Source: Centropus unirufus (taxonomy: Eukaryota; Chordata; Aves; Cuculiformes; Centropidae). From it: a stretch of 64,000 bases of DNA. The notes beneath the pieces are model-generated. The model saw nothing but the letters and a program-made list of their open reading frames with translations, did no database searches and was not told the origin of the DNA. Position numbers and translations under genes: made by a program. Position 1 is the stretch's first letter. Each line of letters starts with the position of its first letter. Shown piece by piece: positions 13,782 to 22,232 of this stretch. The stretch covers positions 2,758,379-2,822,378 of the forward strand of contig VYZI01000085.1 of NCBI GenBank assembly GCA_013397695.1. The letters run 5' to 3'.

Positions 13782-13921
13782 GGAGTGAGATCATCACGGT
13801 AACAGCAGAGAATATTAATGACCCAAAGCCCAACAATTCTAAAACTGCTTGTGAGATACTGAGCTAGGAGCCCCAGGTATCAAATGGCCCTTCATTTCCT
13901 ATCAGCAAAGAAATTCAAGTG
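13782..13921 (+). pseudogene. Cadherin relic, start of EC2
   Basis: In frame after the phase-1 acceptor this reads (G)SEIITVTAENINDP, then NNSK..CEILS, a stop, then EPQ..NGPSFPISKE. This follows the cadherin pattern GTsVxxVTAxDxDDPxxxNxxxxYxILSQxPxxxxxxFxI. The stop TAG at 13,865-13,867 sits where the family has glutamine (CAG in one transition). The calcium-binding DxDD is changed to NIND. A possible donor, G|GTAAGC, follows at 13,922. Reading past it gives VVSNEAGVLSV and GLNAR, which can also be aligned with the family's GxIxV..GLD segment, so the true exon end is unclear. Confidence 0.78.
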
Positions 13922-14025
13922 GTAAGCAATGAAGCTGGGGTGCTAAGTGTGCAGGATTACGGTTTGAATGCCAGGCTCCTTGCCCTAGCAGCAGCCCCTT
14001 TTGAGTGGCCTTGAGTACAGCAGCT

Positions 14026-14163
14026 CCATACGAAGGAGTAAGTGCTGACCTCATCGTCATTACCCTGGCCATCACCGTGATTCACCAGGATGCAGCGATT
14101 CCCCCAGTGACACAGCACTATCGCAGCTCCAGTGACGTGGGTATTTCTATAGGAACTCTATAA
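14026..14163 (+). pseudogene. Cadherin relic, EC2/EC3 linker region
   Basis: A frame different from the previous piece reads PYEGVSADLIVITLAITV, then IHQDAAIPPVTQHYRSS, then GISIGTL and a TAA stop. This suits the end of an EC repeat (G-E/G-xSxTATAVITVxDxNDNPPxF) followed by the first strands of the next (..GVxIxTL). The DxNDN calcium motif is lost (HQDAA), and the spacing is one residue off. An indel between about 13,990 and 14,026 explains the frame change. A pyrimidine-rich acceptor candidate ends near 13,991. Weaker than the first two exons, but supported by position and strand. Confidence 0.6.
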
Positions 14164-14261
14164 ATACCAGGCACTCAGTCAGAAGTGACCGCTCTGGCAT
14201 ATAGATGTGTTTTAAATAATGTATCCCCACTCGGACGCTCACAATACTGATAATTTTTAGA

Positions 14262-14544
14262 ATGAAGACTGCTTTAGAAATCCCTTACTGGAGAGATCAC
14301 GCAAACTTTGTTATCCTGACCTCTCTTGTCATCAGATTTAGCACAGATCTTGAATGCTATGAGGATATAATCAGGACAGTGTCCTCTCAGAGAATGCCTG
14401 CTCCTCCATCTTCATTCATTACGGCTCGAGAAGCCTTGGGGCCTCACCTATGCTTTATGGCCAGGTCTCAGCAGCTCTTGTAATATTTTCATTAATGTGG
14501 TGGATGTAAGGAACTCCCCCAATTTCTCACTTCACCGTTGCTGA
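14262..14544 (+). pseudogene. Cadherin relic, EC4 piece with calcium linker
   Basis: The first part, read from 14,262, gives EIPYWRDHANFVI and STDLECYED, which resembles the EC4 segment of classical cadherins (YxIWRDxANWLxI..T..ST..LDRED). In the next frame, from 14,464, the sequence reads GLSSSCNIFINVVDVRNSPNF and ends with TGA at 14,542. This fits the strand and linker pattern TGTLLINVxDVNDNxPxF with NDN changed to RNS. A frameshift must lie between about 14,340 and 14,464. A weak acceptor (GATAATTTTTAG) lies just upstream at about 14,250-14,261. Confidence 0.65.
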
Positions 14545-14762
14545 ACTCCTGCCCTGAGAGCAGCACGTGGCTTCCTCTCACCCTGTACCAGTGGCTGGGA
14601 AACGTTCTCCAGTTGCAAAGGCTTTCTCAGCAACGTCACCCACTATGTGATTGCCACTGCAGCCACATTCCTTTCTCCTGTCTGGTCCATACATGCAGGA
14701 AGCCCAGATACAGACACCTGAACACTCCAATAAACTGGGGAAAACATAGGGATATAAATTAA
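14538..14762 (+). pseudogene. Possible continuation of cadherin relic (EC5 end), doubtful
   Basis: Just after the EC4 linker, in another frame, PLCDCHCSHIPFSC followed by TCRK (about 14,640-14,705) recalls the cysteine pattern at the end of classical and desmosomal EC5 (V-C-D/E-C then C..C). The space before it is far too short for a whole EC5. No transmembrane helix or catenin-binding tail could be traced further down, so chance similarity is quite possible. Confidence 0.25.
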
Positions 14763-15885
14763 TAATGTATTTAGCCACAATGAATAACAGGATGGTATTT
14801 TAATTATTTGATTGGTACATAGCTCTTTTACCCAATGTTTGGGCAGCTGCCTCCTCTGTGGGTGAGCACATACTCACATCTAGTTCTGCACTTTTAATCA
14901 TGTGTTAGCATAAATATCTTTTTTTTTAGCTAGCACCGCCTGTATTTGCTACTTTAAGGGGTGTGTGAGCCATCCAGGTAGGCATGCATGAAGGTTCACC
15001 TAGTCCTGCATGGGCCTGGATTTGATGAACAGCCAAGAATCTGTTTGTACAGGTTGTTTGCCCCGTCACGGAGTTACAGAAGGTTGAACCATCTCAGGAT
15101 GTTAAAAAAAAAATCAGCATTTAGGGTCCAAGACGATAAAATTATTCTAAATACCCCATGCATCCACACAGACACATTCACACACCACTTGTGCAGGGGA
15201 GAAGAGTTGCCTCCTGGTTTCAAAATTTTAATCAAGTCTTGTTTGCTCTCCTGCCTCTGGGAGCCGAAACTATGACCAAAGTGCCAGTTATCAGAACATC
15301 TGCAATAGCAGCACGAGCACTGGGCATCCTAACCTGGATGTCTACACACCTGTAAGACCTCTTCAAAATACCAAGCACCCCCTGAAGCTTTCCCAGTAGG
15401 TCCGAGCTCTGACCTGCTCTTCCAGGTTTGATAGGGTCTCCTGTCCTTGGTGCAGCGTTACTTTTTGAAGACATAGCTTGCTTAGGTTAGAAAAACACTC
15501 TGATGAACCGAGGCCAACTTCAACAAGATTGACAGTTTTTATTGTAGCCTCAATATTTCTGTGTTGTTTTTAGAACAGCACGTGAGGGCTTAAGGCTGAG
15601 ATAAACACAGCACAAAATAGAAGTGACTCCAAGCACCCCTGATAACTATCTGCCCTGTTGAGATGTTGTCGGTCTTATTATAGAAGGTGCAATCTTTGAT
15701 CTCGGAGGAGACAGATTAACACACCAGACTTGGAAACTTTACTCTAATAGCCAGCTGTCCAAGGAGTGCTGACATCCTAGAGCGTTCTCTCCGGGGTATT
15801 GAACAGTGCGCGGTTACTCAGCAGCTCGGTCGCTTCCATACGCAGCCAGCTATGACAAAGGGTAAGGGCAGAGCTAACTTGGTTC

Positions 15886-15940
15886 CCGCTGAAGTCAGTG
15901 ATAACATTTTCATTGATTTCCCCAGGAGAAGGAGCAGGCT
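15886..15940. repeat. Possible remnant of an old amniote interspersed repeat
   Basis: The pair CTGAAGTCAGTG and TTCATTGATTTCC, followed by GGAGCAGGC, matches a phrase (gaagtcaatgg .. cattgacttcaatggg .. gagcagga) that recurs in bird, turtle and crocodile DNA as an ancient repeat. Recognition is from memory and the copy is short, so this is tentative. Confidence 0.4.
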
Positions 15941-17514
15941 AATTGCAGGCTGATGCTTTGTCACATAGATTAGCTCATTGGTTTGAAACCTAATTACACT
16001 TGCATAAATGGGGCTGGAAGGGAGAAAGGGATGTATTGCATGGTATATTTATCAATATCGGATATAAAACATTTGTTCTTCTATGCAAAAATACTTTTCT
16101 CACCTCTTCTCCCCACACTGCTTTTTTTTTTTCCTCCTTTATTCATATGGTGAATTTACCCTAAATTATGATTCTAGGATTACTACAAACATGGATAATA
16201 GCTGTACAGATTGACAAAGCTCACAGTGCAGCTGGACTTTGACTATTTGATCTCCCAGACGTTATAATAATGCTGCTAAAAAAACATAATACTAAATTAA
16301 CCAATATTAAATTAAAAAGTGGTGTGGGGAGGAAGTCTGTCAGACACTGTACTACAGCAATTACCATAGATTGTACCAATCTCTTTCCTGCTACTATAGC
16401 TAAAAGTAACATATTTCAAGATATAAACCAGAAGCACAGTAAAAGCCATTATTTTTATAATAATTTTCAATGTGAGAGACAACTCCTTTTTCACAAAGAT
16501 ACAGAAGAAGGTGTACTGATAAGAACTATGACTGCAGCAGATAAAGCTATGATAATTCAAGTGCATTCACTCTCCTGAAGATGGAACCTTCAAAAGCCTA
16601 AACAACACACAGACCAGCACTGGAGCTCAAGTTTGAAGCCTGTGAACTAATGGGTTAAAAGTGGCTTAAATTAGGACGCTATGGCACACTAAAAATCACA
16701 GCTTAATCCAGACAGGAGCTGTTTACATATTAGGGTAGAGTCCCTTAAAAAACAAGGTTCAAAGTTACACTGGAGTCTCAAGGTCCATTTTTCTAGCCAG
16801 GGTGATTCACAGGCCATAATGTTTAGCAGAAGACATTTACCAGTTGAAGCTACCTTCTGCATTTAAACCTCTGGTCTAGCATTTAGCACTTCCCAAAGAG
16901 CTGGAACAGTATTAAAATGAAAGACAGAAACCCTCAGTTTGTTGTAATCTGGTTTCCAGCTAACTCCACTTTTCTATGAAAAACAGGCATCTCCCTCTTT
17001 TCCTGTCTGGCAAAGCTCAGCACCACGTAATGTAAAGCTACAGAATTAGAAAAGGAGACACAAACAGATTAGAATTAAATTATCTCCTTCCTAAAATGTA
17101 GCCTTAAGCTCCTGGAAATTAGTGTTTCATGTTAGCTCAACTTTAACCAAGTAATTTGGCTGTAATTGGAGTGGCAAGCGACAGTACTGAGTAAGTAAAG
17201 AATTAAGTCATTGCATTTGTAAAAATAACATGAATTATTTCTATAGTCATCTCCATTAGTAGAAGATGGGGCTGCAAAAAATGGATCTTGCACTCTTTAC
17301 ACTAACATCATCCCCACTCCAATGGGGAATCCTGCTCGGTAAGGGCTATGGAATGAGCTCCAAGGATCCATTCTTCTTCAGGTTCAAGAGGCAACAATAG
17401 GACTCATTAAAGCAGTGTAGATTTTGTACTGGGACCATATGAGTCATTAATAAATAAAAGCAATGAAAAAAAGATTATCTTTTAGTAATTGTATAATGCA
17501 GTATATCCTTAGTG

Positions 17515-17580
17515 GTTTACCTTGGTGTAAAGCAGCCTTACCTTTCTCCTGACGTCAATGGAAGGGTAAAACCTGGGCTT
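17515..17580. repeat. Possible remnant of an old amniote interspersed repeat
   Basis: CTTGGTGTAAAGCAG, then CTCCTGACGTCAATGGA, then a GTAAAACCTGGGC end suits the ancient-repeat wording 'tggtgtaaa .. actccattgacttcaatgga .. '. It is short and eroded. A repeat-library search is needed to name it. Confidence 0.4.
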
Positions 17581-17850
17581 TTTAGTGTCATCAGTGAAAG
17601 TGCTAATACTCTTAAGGAGAAAGCCATGTGAGAGATGATATCCTGGCAGTGAGGCCAGCTGGACAGCAGGTTTTCAGGCACTGCACGTCACTTACAAGGA
17701 AGCTGTAGCTCCTGACAGGAGTGGCATTTAAGCTAAGACAGAGTATTCAAAACCAGGAGCCCAGCGAGTCCTCGGTCAATAAGCTAATCCATGCAGATTT
17801 GGACAAGGCTGGCCACGATCAGCAAACATAAATGTTAGTACAAAGTGTCC

Positions 17851-17863
17851 AAAAAAAAAAAAA
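17851..17863. repeat. Homopolymer, 13 A
   Basis: An uninterrupted run of 13 A. No target-site duplication or upstream gene-like sequence was seen, so it is not evidence for a retrocopy. Confidence 0.95.
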
Positions 17864-20800
17864 GAATTCCGAATTGGACTTTAAAATGATTTGTTTAAAT
17901 GTGAGAAGTTCAAATGGTGTTTTATCCAGTTTTCAGATTTTAAAAGTAAGGAGTTAAATATTGCCACTCAAAGAGACATTTTGTCCTTAACACACAGCTC
18001 AACCAATTGCATCCCAGCAGAGACTCCAGAAGATGCTCTGAAGTGAAACAAGAGGAATCTGGCAACGTTATATTTGAGGGACACATTTTGAACTCTGAAA
18101 ATCTTGCAGGGAAAAAATGCGAACCCATTTATATCCCACGCTTCTGCTTAAGATTAAAAGCAAGAGGCACACAGAAAACACAAGTGCTCGTGTAACTGCT
18201 GTTGAAACTAAGGCCAAACCAACCAGGGAAGGAAGCGAGGAACTGCTTTCTGCTTTCTCATGAATCCATTTTCCAGAGAGACAGAAAACCAGAAGTGATT
18301 ACAGGTCATGACAAACACAATCCTTTAGGAGAGACCACAGATCCTAAGGGCGGCACAGGGCACTGCTTCAGAACATGGGTGGGTTTAATAGATCTGTGTC
18401 TATAGGGTAGCCCTTGAAGGCTGCTGATGATTACACTCTTCTAATCTCATTTAAAATCTTTGAGGTAAATGCTGACTATATTTTAGTGTTTGGTAAGTCA
18501 TCAAAGTTAATAACTCTAGTTGTCTCCACAATTTACTGTGATTTGTCTACTATCCTGACGCACGCCAGGCATGTCTGGGAGTAAATCACCACATCCAAGA
18601 CAGTTGGAAATTTAAGTGGCCATCAAATTATTGTGGTATTCAGAGAAACTGTCCCTCTAGTCCTGATCCGGATCCTTCCTTTGTAGACAAAGTTTGGCTT
18701 AGGTGAGGCATACCCATGCAATTTCTTTACTACTTTTTCCTCCTCCTTCAGAGGAACTGGGGAGGACACAGGCCAGATGGAGAGAATGAAGGCTTTAACT
18801 TGATTTGAAAGTTTTAAGCCTTAATTGTGATACATTATCAGCAAAAAGTACTAAAAACATTGAGTTATTAAAAATGTAAACTACATCCAGAAATGAAGGA
18901 AAAGGACCCAAGCAGAAAAACAGCACTATAACTTTGGTTCTTCTCTGTAACTGTATCCTGCTTCATTTTTCCCCTTTGGGAATTGAGGACAGCTCTGTCT
19001 ACTCTGAAGAGTCTCAGGTTCTCTTTCTCTGGAATGAGTGGAACATCATTAAATGCCAGCCTTTTGACTTCTTGGAGATATTGTGGTGAAAACTCATCTT
19101 CCTTTTAATGATTCTATCGTATCTTCCTTATTACGGAGGCCACATGCCCAAACCTCCACAGGTTCTGCTTACAGCACAAATTAGGTTCCTAGCAGGAACA
19201 AGCAATTCCTGCACTTCACAGAAGGCACTGGGAACTGTGCCCTGGTCAGACAGGGGGAAAAGGAGATTCCCAGCCCTGGTGAAATCCTGCCTGTGGATCT
19301 GAGCTGTGCGCTGGTAATCAAGTGAGAAGAGATCCTTAGGAATCAGTCTTGCATATCTGACAGCTGAAGTACAAGAAACACGAGTGATTCTTGCCACGTG
19401 CATAACAGCGTGGGCTATGGGAAGATTTGGCAATACCAAGAACTGCAACCATCAAGAGGCAAAAAGAAAAGAGTACATCAAGAAACAAGCTGGTGATTTA
19501 AGGCAGGATTGGGATTTGGCCAACAAAGCAGGAATGTCACTAGATCTTCATTATAAGACCTATTTCTGAGAAATTCAATGAAAGAATATAAAATTTAATG
19601 CGAGAAAAATATTTGCAAATGCTAGATAAAGCCTAAAGTAAAAAAACTCAGAGTTTTTAATGTGGAACCTCAAATTTTTCCCTTAAAAAAACTCAAATAA
19701 AACTGACAACTCTTGTCGGTGTTTGTGCAAGTTTCTCCGCAACTACATCTTACAGCTGAAATGAAGGACGGCTGAAATTTGTCAGCTTTATGTTAGATAC
19801 TCATTAATAATTCTAGTCAAAACTATAGATCTATTTCATAAACTCTTGGAAAGTTTCAGCATTGTATCGAGAGGTAAAGAAATGAAAAATAATTACAGCC
19901 AAATCCAAAACAACCCTCATAAAGGTTGTCTGGGCAATAACTGTTATACGAGAATTGTATTCATAAATTGTAGCTGGTATCATTGATGCATTATTTACTC
20001 TTTCTTAATTATGCCCATATTTAGATGTTTCACTGTCAAATAAATATAATAGCCAAAATATAGAAGGACTGTAATTGAGAGATAATTTTGTTCAAAAGGA
20101 CACGTGGACTTTGTTTCCTTAATGGTACTGGAGTGGTTGTCAAATTAACCCAAGAGAACGAACTGTATACATTACAGTAGCATCTGAATGAGGAAAGAGT
20201 ATGAAAAAGATGTGGAAGATGTGGATGCTTTGAAAATACATAATTTGTGGTCAACCTTAAAACCTGTGGGGGGTTTTGATAGCGTAGTGGAACATAATTT
20301 CATTTTTTTCATTCAGAACCTAAAATTGACCTTGCAACATTTTAAGGAACATCCAGGGTGAGAAGGAAATTGCTGCCCATGTTGTAAACGCGCAAGCCTA
20401 GAATTCTGATTAAAACTGAGGCAGGAAGTTATAGACCTGGTGGCACACTGCCAGCAAGCACACAAGCACTAATAAGCTGATGTGTAATTTCTTTCAAAGC
20501 ACAGTCTGCAATTCAAATTATTTTTTATTTGCCTTGGTAAGGCATCCCCGAGCAACATTGACCCAAAGGTGTAGGTTGTTTTCACACTAGATAAACCTCC
20601 AGCTCATCCAAGCCGTCCAAGGGGGTACCACCCCAAGCTTCGAAAGAATTGGAAAGTTTACTTTCTGCCAATGCTCATGGTACATCTTTTCATGCAAGTT
20701 TTACCTGCACATTTGGACCTGGAGAGGGGATTCTGTGCACCGAGTGGATACTGCAAGGATGATTAGAAACCTTTGACATGGTGGTTTATTCCTGCAAAAT

Positions 20801-21943
20801 TCTATTCCTGATCACAGCAGAGAAAATTCACTGTAACCTATTCCAGCAGGGCGATGAAGATCCTTTCCTATGACGTAAAATAATTCTTCTGTGATGTTTT
20901 TCTTTGTTTTACAAATGAAATTAGCTGTTTTAGAAGCACATAGAGAAAGTAGCCCTTAGTGTCACAACACTAAATCACTGAAAACAATATGGATACACTG
21001 AAAGAAGAGCTAAATAGCTGTTACTGGGCTTAAGGCTTTAAGGGTAGCACAAGCTGCTTCCAGAATGAACCCACAGCAGCCTTGTCGGAGCAGCCTTCTT
21101 GTCTCACTTTTGTCTGTGTCAATGGGGCTGGCAACCACATAATCCAGTTTACACTGGGCATCATAGGCATCAAAAATCCATTGCGACTTTTCTTTCTCAA
21201 AAACTACTTAGAAAACAGCAGGCAGCGGGAAGCAATCTGATTGTAAGAAAGAGCAAGCTATTTCTGATGGCCAGAGCTGGTAACTCAAGCACAGCAGCAC
21301 AGCGGCACCAGCCATTTATCTCTCTAGAAGCCACTTCTCCACAGTGATTCACACTTTGGTGACGCCACCAACCAATTTACCTAAAAAAAAAACCCCAAAA
21401 ACCCTCTGAGTAAGTTGGATGGGAATCTTTCTTTCCCAGCCTCTGACTGAATCACACCTAGCTGTGGCAGCAGATGGGGAATCTACTCTTGTTGTTGTGA
21501 AGAAACTCATGGGAAAGCAAGTGCCGTGATTCAAACGTTCATCTGTGTCCCACGAGGCTGTAGTGAGCCGGCGGCGGATAAAGGTTGCCACTCAAATCAC
21601 CTTGAGGCAGGACAACGGCTGAATGCTAAATCACGGCATGTATTAAAGAGGGTAAGGTCACTAAGACTGTGATCGCATTTCTTTATAGACAATTACAGAG
21701 AGAAGCAAATGGGATGATTCATTCCTAAATATAACTAGCATCAAGCACTCCAAAAACCCAATCCTGAACAGTTTCAAAACCAGGACTGGAAGGACGTTGG
21801 CCTCTCACACAAGAAACTCAATAGCTTCTACAATTAGGCTTTGGTATCTTAGCTCCGGGCTCGCTGCTGTCAGAGGAGCTGCATTCCCAGCCTGTCTCCA
21901 AGAACACGCTCACAGTTCTGGGTTCTGGGAGTAGGATTACACA

Positions 21944-21980
21944 TTATTGCCAATATCCGTTGGCAATAACAGATATTGGC
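21944..21980. repeat. Overlapping inverted repeats, two alternative hairpins
   Basis: TTATTGCCAA (21,944-21,953) pairs perfectly with TTGGCAATAA (21,960-21,969) over a 6-base loop. GCCAATATC (21,949-21,957) pairs perfectly with GATATTGGC (21,972-21,980). The two pairings share bases, so only one can form at a time. The element lies directly upstream of a 9-bp periodic repeat and a CR1 end. Confidence 0.9.
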
Positions 21981-21985
21981 TTCTT

Positions 21986-22021
21986 ACTAATCACACTAAT
22001 CATCAACTTTTTACTAATCAT
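21986..22021. repeat. 9-bp periodic repeat (ACTAATCA units)
   Basis: ACTAATCA occurs at 21,986, 21,995 and 22,013. The spacing of 9 and 18 bases indicates four 9-bp units with the third unit decayed. It abuts the 3' end of a minus-strand CR1. CR1 elements normally end in 8-bp tandem units of a different sequence, so this is either a derived tail or a pre-existing target-site repeat. Confidence 0.8.
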
Positions 22022-22232
22022 ACAATTCTTTGGCTTGGAAGGAACCTTAGAGCTCATCCAGCTCCAACCCCCTGCCATGGGCTGGGACACCTCCCACCGC
22101 ATCAGGCGGCTCCAAGCCCCATCCAACCTGGCCTTGTGCACCTCCAGGGATGGGGCAGCCACAACTTCTCTAGGAAACCTGGGCCAGGGCCTCCCCACCC
22201 TCACAGGAAAACATTTCTTCCTAAAATCTAAT
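22022..22232 (-). mobile_element. CR1 LINE 3' fragment (minus), well preserved
   Basis: The + strand gives the reverse complement of the CR1 3' region: 'ggcttggaaggaaccttaga' followed by CTCATCCAGCTCCAACC, CCTGCCATGGGCTGGGACACC, 'gccccatccaacctggcctt' and the GGGATGGGGCAGCC block, ending near AAACATTTCTTCCTAAAATCTAA. It is about 210 bp, 5'-truncated and less diverged than most other copies here. The internal open frames on both strands are by-products of the repeat. Confidence 0.96.

Larger units (their letters stand above)
12982..14544 (+). pseudogene. Degenerate cadherin gene, type I-like, EC1-EC4 remnants
   Basis: Cadherins are membrane proteins whose extracellular repeats bind calcium at linkers such as DxNDNxPxF and mediate cell-cell adhesion. 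Four pieces of such repeats occur here, on one strand and in the expected order. They are an EC1/EC2 junction with DENDSWPVLTQ (12,982-13,147), an EC2 start with GSEIITVTAEN..DP (13,782-13,921), an EC2/EC3 linker with LAITV..IPPV and a ISIGTL-like strand (14,026-14,163), and an EC4 piece with YWRDHANF ending in NIFINVVDVRNSPNF (14,262-14,544). The first two keep a GT..AG intron in phase 1, so the copy arose from a gene with introns. It is dead: in-frame TAG at 13,865, at least two frameshifts, EC3 almost absent, and damaged calcium ligands (NDS for NDN, RNS for NDN). No signal peptide, membrane segment or cytoplasmic tail was confidently found. Order and motifs resemble E-cadherin, but desmosomal or CDH26-like ancestry is equally possible. 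Confidence 0.78.
14764..21943. other. Long non-coding stretch, no gene seen
   Basis: Unique sequence downstream of the cadherin relic. It contains a T run near 16,123-16,133 and a 13-A run at 17,851-17,863. Two segments (15,886-15,940 and 17,515-17,580) have wording typical of an old amniote repeat (GAAGTCAGTG..CATTGATTTCC; GGTGTAAA..GACGTCAATGG). Open frames reach at most 105 codons and carry no recognised domains. No cytoplasmic cadherin exon was identified with confidence. Confidence 0.6.

Noticed and set aside
15660..15950. Possible cytoplasmic cadherin exon
   Set aside because: A few residues could be forced onto desmosomal or classical tail motifs, but no catenin-binding signature is present and part of the segment looks like an old repeat.
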